Positions 22,818-32,824 of a stretch of DNA of 37,182 nt are shown piece after piece. The stretch covers positions 1 through 37,182 of the forward strand of contig CAZQAE010000048.1 of the NCBI GenBank assembly GCA_964591275.1, in the 5' to 3' direction. This stretch comes from G963674685 sp964591275 (GTDB lineage Bacteria; Lernaellota; Lernaellaia; JACKCT01). The first letter of the stretch is position 1. Each line of letters opens with the position of its first letter. Position numbers and translations under genes: made by a program. The notes under the pieces were generated by a model that was given only the letters and a program-made list of their open reading frames with translations, did not search any database and was not told where the DNA came from.

Positions 22818-24635
22818 ATGAGCATGGATCCGGAAAAAGTCAAAGTTATTTTGGCGACGGACTGCGGGTCGACGACAACGAAGGCGATCCTCATCCAAAA
22901 GATAGACGGCGTTTTCAGGCAGACCCACAGGGGCGAAGCGCCGACCACCGTTGAAGCGCCCTTCGAGGACGTGACCATGGGCGTTCTCAACGCCGTCACC
23001 GAAGTGGGCGAACTGGCCGGAAGGCCGCTGGTGGATGAAAACAACCAGATCATCCGTCCCGCCACGGAAAACGCCGGTTGCGACCTCTATATCTCCACAT
23101 CCTCAGCCGGCGGCGGCTTGCAGATGATGGTGGCGGGCGTTGTGCGGAAAATGACCGCTGAATCCGCCGAGCGCGCCGCGCTGGGTGCCGGCTCCATCGT
23201 CATGGACGTTATCTGCGCTAACGACAGTCGTTTGCCCCACGAGCAGATTGAGCGCATCCGGCAATTGCGCCCCGACATGATCCTTCTGTCCGGAGGAATA
23301 GACGGCGGCACGAAAAGCCACGTGGTGGAACTGGCGCAGATCATCGCCGCCGCCAATCCCAAGCCGCGCCTTGGCTCGGATTATAAGCTGCCGGTCATAT
23401 ACGCGGGCAATGTCGACGCCCGCGAACATGTCGCCGAGGAACTGGAGAAAAAGACGGACCTGGCGATGGTGGAAAACCTGCGCCCCGTGCTCGAACGAGA
23501 AAATCTCGCCCCGGCCCGAGAGAAAATCCACGATCTGTTCATGGAACACGTCATGGCGCAGGCACCGGGATACGGCAAGCTCATGAATTTAACGGACGCT
23601 CCAATCATGCCGACGCCGGCAGCGGTGGGGAACATCCTCAAAACCATTGCCGAGCGTGAGGGCATCAATGCCGTATGCGTGGACATCGGAGGCGCCACAA
23701 CGGACGTGTTCTCGGTCTTCGGCACCGAGTTCAATCGAACTGTCTCGGCCAATCTGGGCATGAGCTATTCCATCTCCAACGTCTTTGCCGAAGCCGGACT
23801 GCCCAATGTCATGCGCTGGGTGCCTTTCGACATGGATGAGCTGGACCTGCGCAACCGTGTAAAAAACAAAATGATCCGGCCCACGACGATACCGCAAACT
23901 TTGGAAGAGCTTATCTTCGAGCAGGCCATCGCCAAGGAGGCTCTGCGTCTGGCGTTCATCCAGCACAAATCCTTTGCCACGAAACTCAAAGGCGTGCAGC
24001 AGCAAAGAACCATCGGCGACACCTTCGATCAAAGCACCTCCGGGGAATCGCTCGTGAATATGATGGCCCTGGACTTGCTGGTCGCCTCCGGCGGCGTCTT
24101 GTCTCACGCGCCGCGACTGAGCCAGACCGCCCTGATGCTCGTTGACGCATTTCAGCCGGAAGGCTTCACCATGCTGGCCAAGGATTCTATTTTCATGATG
24201 CCTCACCTGGGCGTAGCGGCGCAGGTTCATCCGCAGGCGGCCACGGAGGTCTTCCAAAAAGACTGCCTGGTATATCTCGGATCATGCGTGGCGCCTGTGG
24301 GTGCGACGAAAGCGGGCAAGGACGTGGGGAGCTACAAGATTGAACTGCCCTCGGGGACGCAGGAAGGGACTTTGAAGTTCGGCGAAATGAAGCTTTTTCC
24401 CCTGGCTCTGGATGAAACGGCGCAAATGACCTTTAACCCTGTTCGCGGATTCGATGTGGGCGAGGGAAAAGGAAACGCCGCGACGAGGGAAGTCCGCGGC
24501 GGCTCCGTGGGACTGATTCTCGACGGACGGGGGCGACCCCTCCAACTGCCCGAGGATCCCGCCGACAGGGTAAAGTCTTTGAAATCCTGGATGACGGAAC
24601 TTGGAAACTATGACGCCGAAACTTTGGACAGATAA
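22818..24635 (+). CDS. GlmL/MutL-like ASKHA-family ATPase
   Basis: ATG 22818 has AGGA six bases upstream; an ATG at 22812 is too close to it. The protein has 605 residues. Phosphate-1 loop ATDCGSTTTK (13-22) and phosphate-2 motif VDIGGATTDVFSVFG are the actin/hexokinase/Hsp70-type ATP-binding signatures of the family annotated as glutamate mutase L or MutL. In glutamate and related B12 mutase loci this protein is thought to act as an accessory or reactivase factor. Here no mutase or B12-binding protein is adjacent. The neighbours are a 152-residue unknown gene and, 29 bases downstream, a 376-residue unknown gene. The family call is firm. The specific name is misleading, and the substrate or client is unknown. 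Confidence 0.82.
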   Translation: MSMDPEKVKVILATDCGSTTTKAILIQKIDGVFRQTHRGEAPTTVEAPFEDVTMGVLNAVTEVGELAGRPLVDENNQIIRPATENAGCDLYISTSSAGGGLQMMVAGVVRKMTAESAERAALGAGSIVMDVICANDSRLPHEQIERIRQLRPDMILLSGGIDGGTKSHVVELAQIIAAANPKPRLGSDYKLPVIYAGNVDAREHVAEELEKKTDLAMVENLRPVLERENLAPAREKIHDLFMEHVMAQAPGYGKLMNLTDAPIMPTPAAVGNILKTIAEREGINAVCVDIGGATTDVFSVFGTEFNRTVSANLGMSYSISNVFAEAGLPNVMRWVPFDMDELDLRNRVKNKMIRPTTIPQTLEELIFEQAIAKEALRLAFIQHKSFATKLKGVQQQRTIGDTFDQSTSGESLVNMMALDLLVASGGVLSHAPRLSQTALMLVDAFQPEGFTMLAKDSIFMMPHLGVAAQVHPQAATEVFQKDCLVYLGSCVAPVGATKAGKDVGSYKIELPSGTQEGTLKFGEMKLFPLALDETAQMTFNPVRGFDVGEGKGNAATREVRGGSVGLILDGRGRPLQLPEDPADRVKSLKSWMTELGNYDAETLDR

Positions 24636-24664
24636 TATTTTCGTTATGAATAGAGGTTGATAAA

Positions 24665-25795
24665 ATGTCCCATGCTTACACGCCCGGCCTGAAAGTCACT
24701 GCCGGAATGATCCTTCGGAAGCATCGCATTTTGCCGCTGCGCGGAGAAGTGATGGTGGAGGTCGGTCACCGGGTCGAACCGGATGACATCGTGGCCAATA
24801 CGAATCTTCCCGGCGACGCCAACCTGGTCAACGTGGCCGGACTGCTGTCTTTGGAACCGGACGAGGTCCCCGATTATATGTTGAAAAAGGTCGGCGACAC
24901 CGTCGAAAAAGACGAGCCCATCGCCATGGCGAAATCATTCTTCGGCCTGTTCAAATCCACGGCCAAGGCGCCGATGGACGGAACCCTGGAAGACATCAAT
25001 AAAATCACCGGCCAGATCCTGCTCCGGGGAGCACCCGTGCCCGTGCAGGTGCGCGCTTACGTGCGCGGCGAGGTCGAGGAAATCCTCCCGGAAGAAGGAT
25101 GCGTGATTCAAACCTACGGCACTTTCGTCCAGGGAATCTTCGGCGTCGGCGGTGAAACGCACGGCAATCTCGTCAAAGCCTGCCAGTCGCCGGACCAGCG
25201 TCTGACCGACGATTTGATCAAACCCGAGCACAAGGATTGCATCATTATCGGGGGCAATCTGGTGACCGCGAAAGCTCTGAAAAAGGCCATTTCCCTGGGT
25301 GTGCGGGGAGTGGTCACCGGCGGATTCCACGATCAGGACCTTAGGGATTTTCTGGGTTACGACCTGGGCGTGGCCATCACGGGGCACGAAAAACTGGGCA
25401 TCACGCTCGTGGTCACCGAAGGATTCGGCGAAGTGGACATGGCGCAAAAGACCTTCGACATTCTGACGGCGCACGAAGGACACGAGGCGTCCATCAATGG
25501 CGCCACGCAGATTCGCGCCGGCGTGATCCGACCGGAGGTCGTCATCCCCATGGAGCGCAGCGGCGCAGACATTGACAAAGACGCAAAAAAGGAAATCCAC
25601 GGCCTTGAGATCGGTTCGCTCATCCGCGTGATCCGTGTTCCGTACTTCGGTCGTATCGGCAAGGTCACCGCGCTGCCGTCGGGACCCGCGGTTCTGGAAT
25701 CGGAAAGCAAGGCCCGCGTTTTGCAGCTTGTGTTGGAAGGCGAAACCGAACCCGTTACGGTCCCCCGCGCCAACGTGGAATTGATCGAGGATTAA
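24665..25795 (+). CDS. Conserved unknown protein with barrel-sandwich-like N-terminus and KOW-like C-terminus
   Basis: The protein has 376 residues and no signal peptide or membrane segment. Residues about 20-130 contain the turns typical of barrel-sandwich (biotinyl/lipoyl-like) folds: GEVMVEVGHRVEPDDIVA, VGDTVEKDEPIA and APMDGTLEDI. No modified-Lys MKM motif is present. Residues about 185-245 hold a small alpha/beta segment (CIIIGGNLVTAKALKKAI ... GVVTGGFHDQDL). The C-terminus (GSLIRVIRVPYFGRIGKVTA) resembles a KOW-type SH3 barrel. It is coupled to the GlmL-like ATPase at 29 bases. Co-occurrence suggests a joint complex. Function is not known to me. Confidence 0.68.
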   Translation: MSHAYTPGLKVTAGMILRKHRILPLRGEVMVEVGHRVEPDDIVANTNLPGDANLVNVAGLLSLEPDEVPDYMLKKVGDTVEKDEPIAMAKSFFGLFKSTAKAPMDGTLEDINKITGQILLRGAPVPVQVRAYVRGEVEEILPEEGCVIQTYGTFVQGIFGVGGETHGNLVKACQSPDQRLTDDLIKPEHKDCIIIGGNLVTAKALKKAISLGVRGVVTGGFHDQDLRDFLGYDLGVAITGHEKLGITLVVTEGFGEVDMAQKTFDILTAHEGHEASINGATQIRAGVIRPEVVIPMERSGADIDKDAKKEIHGLEIGSLIRVIRVPYFGRIGKVTALPSGPAVLESESKARVLQLVLEGETEPVTVPRANVELIED

Positions 25796-25965
25796 GAAAG
25801 CAGGCCTTGCCGAATGAGCGAAAGACCTTTTCGGCTCAAATCATTGGTATTTCTAAAGTTCCCTCATTGTCTGCTGTACCTACTTATGCTTTAATTACTC
25901 TGTTTTGCAGATCGATTGAAATATTGCTGATGTAATTGGAAATCTAAACTTCAGGATTATTATCG

Positions 25966-28419
25966 GTGTCAAAAGATCAAAAAGTGAAAGATCCTTCTAT
26001 GGTATCACAAATGCCACGGACCTTTTATCTCGCTGTTGGCGCCACGGCATTGCTGATGATGTTTTATGAAATCGTAGCTTTTCAGACTCTTCAGTTCGTC
26101 CGTGAATACCTGGACGCCATGTTGATTATTGCGATTGCTCTTCTCGGAATCAGCATTGGAGGCCTGGGCGCATATATTTTCCGATCACGCATGAAACTCG
26201 CCACGTATTCGTGGGTCGCGTTGGCTTTTCCTTTGATGATTTGCGTTTCATTCGGCGTCCTCTTTCTTTTTCCAGACAAAATATGGGTTTTTCCCGTTGC
26301 AATGATGCTCCCCTTCGCGGCGGCAAGCTTCATTCTGTCTTCAGCTCTTTCACTGGCGCCAGCCAATAAAGTCTATGCCGCGGATCTCGTCGGCGCGGCT
26401 ACCGGCGCCCTGGTCGCCTGCGTGTCGGTTCCTCTTTTCCGAGAGGAGGGGTCCATTCTCCTGATCATCGCCGGTGGATTCGGACTGGTTGCGCTATTTG
26501 GATGGATTCACCGCAAGAAATTTTCCAACGCTCTTACAGTAACAGCCATCGTTTTGGGCCTTCTTACATTGACCACCATGGGTGTTAATACGTACATGGA
26601 TTTTTTCAATTTAGTTTGGGTTATTCAGCCAAGTACGCAATCTGGAAAGATATACACTCAGTATTCACAAAAAGTTAAAAGCGGAAAGGTTGCGCAAGAA
26701 GGCAAAATAAAGGGAAACACTTTCCGTTATATGAAAGGTTACGGCAGTCTTGTCGAGCGGATCGACACTGTTCGCATTTCTTCCTGGTCGATCAACACCT
26801 TCTTCAATGGAAAAGCCAACGACCACATTTCAAACAAACCACTTAAGAACTTTCGAAATGATAGGCGTATTACCCGCGGATTGATCCAGGATCCGAATGT
26901 GCTGATTATCGGTACAGCTGCGGAAGGGGCCACAAAGCTGGTCAGAAGCATGACCAAGGGCCGTATTGTGGGAGTGGAGATCAACCCGGCCATCGTCCGT
27001 CTCATGAAAAAGCGTTCCATAAAACAATTTTCCAAAGATTCATACAAGGGAATTGATGTCCAACTGACCGACGCCCGAAGCTACTTGGCCCGGTCCAACG
27101 AGAAGTTTGATATGATCACGATGCTCAACACGCATCGCATGAGAAATATCGGCTATGTCGGTCGTCCGGAATACCTTCACACCGTTGAAGCCATGGAAGC
27201 ACTTTTCGACCATCTCAACGATCAGGGATGGCTTGTTTTGGAAGAGCGCGACGTCAATAAATACGCACGCCTTGGCATTGCAAGATTTATCCGAACCACC
27301 AAAGAGGTTCTTTCTAATCGCTTTGGCGCCACGGAACCGGCCAACCACTTTTGGATATATTCCTGGTACGCAGCCAATAAAATATCGCGGGGCCGTCTTT
27401 ATACCGGAATAATGATAAAAAAAACTCCCATCAATTCGGATAATTTGGCTGTCATCAACTCATGGGTTGACCATCATCGCAATCGTTACAAACAAAAAAA
27501 TCCCACTACCGGTCTAATGGTCCACAATCTGCCCGGCGAAACAACAAACCATATATACGAGAAGATTCTACGGACAGACGATCCTTACTCAGTAATGACG
27601 AAGGACTCACTCAATCTTGAGCCTATCACTGATGACATTCCTTTTCCTTTCGACGTTGATTTGAAAAGACCTCATCTGCTTCGAATGATTCGCATCACGG
27701 GAATCCTGACATTGATCCTGGGCTTGATTCCTGTGGCTCTGCTCCTTTTCATCCATTCCATACGAAATCGAGCAGGGAATAAGAAACCGTTGCAATCTCT
27801 GGCCATCGGCCTTCCGGCCATACTTTACTTTGCGCTGCTTGGTATCGGCTACCTTGTCATCGAAGTCGTATTCATTCAGCAGTTACAGGTGTTTCTGGGA
27901 ATGCCAGTGCTCGTCATGGCAGTTGTCATCGCCGGCATGCTGTTCTTTTCCGGCCTAGGCAGTCTGCTCAGCGCCAATTGGAGCACCCGCACCGCCGGGA
28001 TCGCTTTCATTGGCATCATTGCTCTGTCCGCGCTGACTTACTCCCTTTTGCCCACGATAATCCAAACATGCATCATTTTTCCTCTCCCTGTGCGTATCGC
28101 CATAACCCTGCTGCTCATGGCGCCAATCGGCTTTGCCATGGGAGTGCCCTTCCCTCTGGGAATCCGCATGATAAAAGAAGAGTTGCATGAAGGATTCGCC
28201 GCGGCGATGTTCGGCTTAAACGGCGCATTTTCGGCCCTTGCCACGCCCCTGGCTATTGCCTCGGCGACAATTGTCGGATTCCGCAGCACCTTTTTTATGG
28301 GAGTCGGCGCCTATGGCCTAAGTTTGCTCATGCTCATTCTCATGGCGACATTTCGGCGATCTATAAACAACCCCGACCAATCCATTGACTCAACCGATGC
28401 ACATGCGGCGAATGAGTGA
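25966..28419 (+). CDS. Membrane protein with embedded spermidine-synthase-like domain, paralogue 1
   Basis: A GTG start at 25966 has AGGA ten bases before it; the protein has 817 residues. The N-terminal roughly 210 residues contain about six or seven transmembrane helices (FYLAVGATALLMMFYEIVAF and following). Residues about 300-480 are a Rossmann-like spermidine synthase/methyltransferase domain: VLIIGTAAEGATK in place of the aminopropyltransferase GGGDG loop, GVEINPAIV for the acidic nucleotide-ribose binder, and LTDARSYL. Residues about 578-800 are again membrane helices, including MGVPFPLG. Such fused proteins are annotated as spermidine synthases, but their reaction is mostly unproven. 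The gene converges with its paralogue; the two stops are separated by ten bases. Confidence 0.8.
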   Translation: MSKDQKVKDPSMVSQMPRTFYLAVGATALLMMFYEIVAFQTLQFVREYLDAMLIIAIALLGISIGGLGAYIFRSRMKLATYSWVALAFPLMICVSFGVLFLFPDKIWVFPVAMMLPFAAASFILSSALSLAPANKVYAADLVGAATGALVACVSVPLFREEGSILLIIAGGFGLVALFGWIHRKKFSNALTVTAIVLGLLTLTTMGVNTYMDFFNLVWVIQPSTQSGKIYTQYSQKVKSGKVAQEGKIKGNTFRYMKGYGSLVERIDTVRISSWSINTFFNGKANDHISNKPLKNFRNDRRITRGLIQDPNVLIIGTAAEGATKLVRSMTKGRIVGVEINPAIVRLMKKRSIKQFSKDSYKGIDVQLTDARSYLARSNEKFDMITMLNTHRMRNIGYVGRPEYLHTVEAMEALFDHLNDQGWLVLEERDVNKYARLGIARFIRTTKEVLSNRFGATEPANHFWIYSWYAANKISRGRLYTGIMIKKTPINSDNLAVINSWVDHHRNRYKQKNPTTGLMVHNLPGETTNHIYEKILRTDDPYSVMTKDSLNLEPITDDIPFPFDVDLKRPHLLRMIRITGILTLILGLIPVALLLFIHSIRNRAGNKKPLQSLAIGLPAILYFALLGIGYLVIEVVFIQQLQVFLGMPVLVMAVVIAGMLFFSGLGSLLSANWSTRTAGIAFIGIIALSALTYSLLPTIIQTCIIFPLPVRIAITLLLMAPIGFAMGVPFPLGIRMIKEELHEGFAAAMFGLNGAFSALATPLAIASATIVGFRSTFFMGVGAYGLSLLMLILMATFRRSINNPDQSIDSTDAHAANE

Positions 28420-28429
28420 CGGGGCTGAT

Positions 28430-30898
28430 TTATTTTCCTGCTTCCTCTGATTTCAATAACATGAGGAACGGAAGAGCAGCGATGTAAAGCGCCATACCGA
28501 TCAGGAATGTTCCCGAAAATCCAAATCTCACCGATCCCATCATCGACAGCGGAATTCCGAAGGAAGCAAAGATACTGTTCCAACCGAACATGAGCGCGGC
28601 AAACTCCGCCGAGAATGTTTTCTTGACGACATTCAGGCCGTAGGGAAAAGGTACTCCCATGAGAAATCCCAGAGGTCCCATTGTTCCCAGAGCCACGAAA
28701 ATCTTGAGGATCAGAGGAAAACGCTGAGTCACATCCAAAATCGGCGTGAGCAAAAATCGAAAAAGGATCAAGGCGACAATAACAGCCACAAGGGAGATCA
28801 TGACTTTCTTGTGCGTGAAATTGCGTGAGAAGTAGCCGCCGATTCCAGAAGCCGCCAGCATCCCGCCAAGTATCACTATCAAAGAAAGCACTGGTGAACC
28901 GAGAAAGTGATTGAATTTTTGAATCAGCACGATCTCAACAACCAGATAGGCCACACCGATCAGAGCGAAGTATAGAATCGGAGGGGCCGTGGAGACCGCC
29001 TTTTTTCGATAACGAAAGACTATCACACCGATCATGGGAACGAGGGGGAAAAGGGCAAGAAAAATGAAGTGCTTGAGAAAATGATCGAGGGGCTTCGTGT
29101 GCCGGTATATGTTGAATGGGAATGGCCGGTTATCTGTTGTGACCGCGATATTAAATATTTTCCCCTTGGCTTTGAAGTTGACTTGATCATCACTTTGGAT
29201 AAAACGCCCGTAAAAATTGTTTATGTCTTCCTGTTGAGCAAATGGAGAATAGATCAGATTGATCTTGGATTTGATGCCGCTGGGCTTGCGACGCAAAGAA
29301 AGGTCGTCGAAGAATTGCGTCATAATTTTATGATCATTTTGGGTGAGAGGGTTTTTCTTCACCAGGAACTGGACATACTTTGACCGGGCGGATGCACCTT
29401 TCCAGGACCACATGATGATGTGATCGGCGGGATTCTCCATGCCCAGCTTTTCTATCGTATAAAATAAGGTATGGATCAAACGCAAAATCTGTATTTGGTT
29501 GACAAGGCGACCGTGGTCCCTCTCTTCAATCAGGATCGCGCCGGAGTCCGTCAGGTGGGCGAAGTAATCCGTAATGGCCTCAACGGTCTGGAGATATTCG
29601 GGATCAGCAAGCTTGTCGTTTCTGTTGCCCTTCGTTATGTGTGCGTTCATCAAAGTGATGTAATCGAATTTGCGGTCAGTCCTTTTCAAGTATGTTCTTG
29701 CGTCGATGATTTCCGTTTCCACCGTGTCATAGCAGTTGCCGCAATAATCGGCCGCCTCGTTTTGAAACATTTTAATAACGGCGGGATTGATCTCCACTCC
29801 AAACACTTTGCCTTTGCCAAGGGCTCGAACCGGCTTTAGCACGCCTTCTCCGCTCGTGCCGATGATCAGCGTGTCCGGGTCCTTAATTAGGTCCGGCGAA
29901 ACCAGGCGGGGATCCACAACATAACGCTCATAGGATTTACGGCGAACGGAATCTATAATCTGCGAATTTTCGCAGGTCTTTCGCAACGTATTTCCCTTAT
30001 CAGTATATTCGATAATATCCGTGCGCCCCGCCACGCTCGACCGGGAAAAGAGGATACGCGCCGGTTTATATCTGTCACTTTGGACTCGCCAGAATATTCG
30101 CCCACCGCTGTCTTTCGTTAGGCGAATGTCCTCGGCTATGTTTATGGTGTTCGTAGCCAGATTAAATCCGAAAAGAGCCAGCGAGCCGACGATGAAAAGA
30201 CCGGTCAGCGAGGTCATGGTTTTTCTAAGCAAGCCGGGATTCATAAGGCGCGTGTAGGCCAGCGTCGCCAGAAACGCCACCGCCATCAGGGCGAAAACTG
30301 CATTTTCCTCCCAAAATAATCCGATCAAAAAAGCAACGAAGATTGTGCTGAGGCCAGCTCCGGTGAGATCTGCAAAATATACGCGATGCGAAGAAGCTGC
30401 CGCAAAACAGAGGGAGATCGTTGTGGCGCCAAGTGCGAATGGGAAAACCAACAGGGCGTCATAGGCGATGATGTCCGTTGACATCCACAGGATTAACCAA
30501 AAAGAGCCGCCGACAGACAGAGCGAAAAGACCCGAAAAGATGACAAAGACGAGAGCTGATTTTAAGCGAGCCAGATAGTAAGCGGCAAAACCACCCACGG
30601 CGATTCCTAATAGCGCAATGGAAATCACCTGGTTCGCCTTCAAATAAGACGAGACGTATGTGATCATCTGGAAGAGTAAGATTTCCAGCGCGATGATGCA
30701 GCCCGCCGTGATGAAAACACCCATCAGCATAAACTTGCGTTTATCGTCACTGATTTCAAAGGGAGCAGATGTCTTGGGGAGCGAAGGCGAAGCAGAAGCG
30801 CCGGACTCGGGAACCTGATCCACATGTTCCTGATTAGCCGTGTCGTTTTCTCCGGTGCTGTTTTGTCCGTTTTTCGTGTCCTCTGAAAGATTCGTCAT
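28430..30898 (-). CDS. Membrane protein with embedded spermidine-synthase-like domain, paralogue 2
   Basis: ATG 30896-30898 is preferred over an upstream TTG because GGGAG sits six bases before it; the protein has 822 residues. It opens with a polar, probably cytoplasmic tail of about 60 residues. Then come six or seven membrane helices (FMLMGVFITAGCIIALEILL onward). A spermidine-synthase-like domain follows from about residue 335 (LIIGTSGEGVLK, GVEINPAVIKMF, IIDARTYL), and a C-terminal membrane block contains MGVPFPYG. The layout and motifs match the 25966-28419 protein, but the two are clearly diverged, so duplication is old. The N-terminal polar tail is absent from the other copy. Confidence 0.8.
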   Translation of the reverse strand: MTNLSEDTKNGQNSTGENDTANQEHVDQVPESGASASPSLPKTSAPFEISDDKRKFMLMGVFITAGCIIALEILLFQMITYVSSYLKANQVISIALLGIAVGGFAAYYLARLKSALVFVIFSGLFALSVGGSFWLILWMSTDIIAYDALLVFPFALGATTISLCFAAASSHRVYFADLTGAGLSTIFVAFLIGLFWEENAVFALMAVAFLATLAYTRLMNPGLLRKTMTSLTGLFIVGSLALFGFNLATNTINIAEDIRLTKDSGGRIFWRVQSDRYKPARILFSRSSVAGRTDIIEYTDKGNTLRKTCENSQIIDSVRRKSYERYVVDPRLVSPDLIKDPDTLIIGTSGEGVLKPVRALGKGKVFGVEINPAVIKMFQNEAADYCGNCYDTVETEIIDARTYLKRTDRKFDYITLMNAHITKGNRNDKLADPEYLQTVEAITDYFAHLTDSGAILIEERDHGRLVNQIQILRLIHTLFYTIEKLGMENPADHIIMWSWKGASARSKYVQFLVKKNPLTQNDHKIMTQFFDDLSLRRKPSGIKSKINLIYSPFAQQEDINNFYGRFIQSDDQVNFKAKGKIFNIAVTTDNRPFPFNIYRHTKPLDHFLKHFIFLALFPLVPMIGVIVFRYRKKAVSTAPPILYFALIGVAYLVVEIVLIQKFNHFLGSPVLSLIVILGGMLAASGIGGYFSRNFTHKKVMISLVAVIVALILFRFLLTPILDVTQRFPLILKIFVALGTMGPLGFLMGVPFPYGLNVVKKTFSAEFAALMFGWNSIFASFGIPLSMMGSVRFGFSGTFLIGMALYIAALPFLMLLKSEEAGK

Positions 30899-31081
30899 AA
30901 AATGCTCCCGCGTCGACAATTCTTGTCAGCCGCATTAAACAATAATTACGCCAAGCCGGGCTTGTGTATTGTAATTCACCTATCCGATTCAATTTCGATT
31001 CGCAAAGGTTCTTATCATTTCCCATGATCTCAACAATACGTCTTGCCTCTTTAAGCGAGAATAGACAAAAAATCAAGAATA

Positions 31082-31110
31082 TTGACGCCTAATATGCGGT
31101 CGGCTATCGT
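31082..31110 (+). promoter_or_regulatory. Sigma-70-type promoter for serA-purA
   Basis: TTGACG (31082-31087) and TATCGT (31105-31110) have an ideal 17-base spacer. The element lies about 70 bases before the serA ATG, in the gap after the divergent membrane protein gene. Confidence 0.55.
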
Positions 31111-31179
31111 GCGGGCGAACCACACGCGATCCTCTTTCGAAGCATTGCTTTGCGAGGTGCGCCAAAGCGCCGGGGAACT

Positions 31180-32763
31180 ATGTTCAAAATCCTGATCAGC
31201 GACAAATTTCCCGAAGTCGGGATTGAACTCTTTTCACGAAATTCGGATTTTCAAGTCGATTACAAGCCGGACCTGACCTCCGCCCAGCTTGCCGACATTA
31301 TCGCCGACTATGACGGACTGGCGATCCGGTCCGGGACTCAGGTGAGCAAAGAACTTCTCGCCGCCGCGACAAAACTCAAGGTGGTTGGCAGAGCCGGCGT
31401 AGGCGTCGACAACGTGGACGTGGCAGTTGCAACCGGGCGGGGAATCTGCGTGATGAATACGCCCGGCGGAAATACGGTGACAACGGGCGAGCACGCCGTA
31501 GCCATGATGCTGGCGATGGCCCGGAAAATCCCGCAGGCCCACGCCAGCCTCAAATCGGGGCAATGGAGAAAAGGCGACTTTCAGGGGACTGAGATTTTCG
31601 GAAAAACACTCGGCATTCTGGGCCTGGGCCGCGTCGGTCGGGTCGTCGCCGAGCGAGCGCTGGGATTCCGAATGAAGGTTTTAGCGCACGACCCCTTCGT
31701 TTCCGACGAACAGGCCCGCAAGATCGGCATTGAAAAAGCCTCTTTTGAGCAGCTTTTGAGTCGTTCGGATTTCATCACCATACACTTGCCGAAAACCGCG
31801 GATACCAAAAATCTGATTCGCGCCGAAACAATCTTACTCATGAAAAAAGGCACGCGTTTGATCAACTGCGCCAGGGGCGGCATCGTCAACGAAGATGATT
31901 TGCTCAAAGCCCTGCAAAGCGGCCACATCGCTGCAGCGGCCCTGGATGTTTTTGAAAACGAGCCTTGCGCAGAAAGTCCATTACTTCAACTCGACAACGT
32001 CATTGCCACGCCGCACCTGGCCGCCAGCACGGCTGAGGCGCAGGAAAACGTGGCCGTGGCCGTGGCGCAACAGATGGTCGACTATCTGCGCGACAGCGTG
32101 ATCGTCAACGCGGTGAACGTGCCCGGCGTATCGGGTGAGGCGCTCAAGGATATCGCGCCTTATATGAGCCTTGGGGAAAAACTCGGCGCCATGCAGGGCC
32201 AGCTTTCCAGTGAGATACCGGCTGAGATGTCGATCACGTATGCGGGAGAACTGGCCGAACTTCCCAACAAGCCCATCGGAGTAGCGATTCTCAAGGGCTT
32301 TTTCTCGCGCCTGCATGAAGAGGTCAATTTCATCAATGCGCCTGTTTTCGCCGATCAGCATGGGATGTCGGTGGTCGAATCGACCCGCGCCAGGGACGGA
32401 GAGTACACCAATTCCCTGAAAGTGGAGGTGCGCTACCCCGATGGGAAAAGCCGCAGCCTGACGGGAGTGAAGTTCGGTGAAAGCGACATTCGGCTCACGC
32501 GCTACAACGCCAATGTCATCAACATCGAGCCGGAAGGGCATATGCTGATCCTGCTCAACAAGGACGTTCCGGGCGTCGTCGGATTTATCGGGACGCTTTT
32601 GGGCGAAGCCGGAATCAATATTGCAAACCTCCGCCTGGTGCGCAATCGGGAAACGAATACGGCTCTGATCTTTGTAACGATGGATGAAACGCCGCCCGAT
32701 CAGACGATGAAACAACTTCGCGAAAGCGAGGGCATTGTCACCGTAAAATGCGTGAACATTTGA
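31180..32763 (+). CDS. serA: D-3-phosphoglycerate dehydrogenase, long form with ASB and ACT domains
   Basis: ATG 31180 follows GGGG and gives MFKILISDKFPEVG, the expected N-terminus; the open frame extends ten codons upstream. The protein has 527 residues. It oxidises 3-phosphoglycerate to 3-phosphohydroxypyruvate with NAD, the first step of serine synthesis. The NAD-binding loop is GILGLGRVGR (about 145-155). Catalytic residues lie in NCARGGIV (Arg, about 232), VFENEP (Glu) and ATPHLAAS (His, about 279). An ASB domain (about 320-445) and a C-terminal ACT domain (HMLILLNKDVPGVVGFIGTL) indicate the long, serine-regulated form. purA follows 61 bases downstream. Confidence 0.96.
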   Translation: MFKILISDKFPEVGIELFSRNSDFQVDYKPDLTSAQLADIIADYDGLAIRSGTQVSKELLAAATKLKVVGRAGVGVDNVDVAVATGRGICVMNTPGGNTVTTGEHAVAMMLAMARKIPQAHASLKSGQWRKGDFQGTEIFGKTLGILGLGRVGRVVAERALGFRMKVLAHDPFVSDEQARKIGIEKASFEQLLSRSDFITIHLPKTADTKNLIRAETILLMKKGTRLINCARGGIVNEDDLLKALQSGHIAAAALDVFENEPCAESPLLQLDNVIATPHLAASTAEAQENVAVAVAQQMVDYLRDSVIVNAVNVPGVSGEALKDIAPYMSLGEKLGAMQGQLSSEIPAEMSITYAGELAELPNKPIGVAILKGFFSRLHEEVNFINAPVFADQHGMSVVESTRARDGEYTNSLKVEVRYPDGKSRSLTGVKFGESDIRLTRYNANVINIEPEGHMLILLNKDVPGVVGFIGTLLGEAGINIANLRLVRNRETNTALIFVTMDETPPDQTMKQLRESEGIVTVKCVNI

Positions 32764-32824
32764 AAAACGCGTGCTATAGTACGCTGGTTTTGGTTAAGCA
32801 ACGCTAAAATGAAATGGGGCGAAT

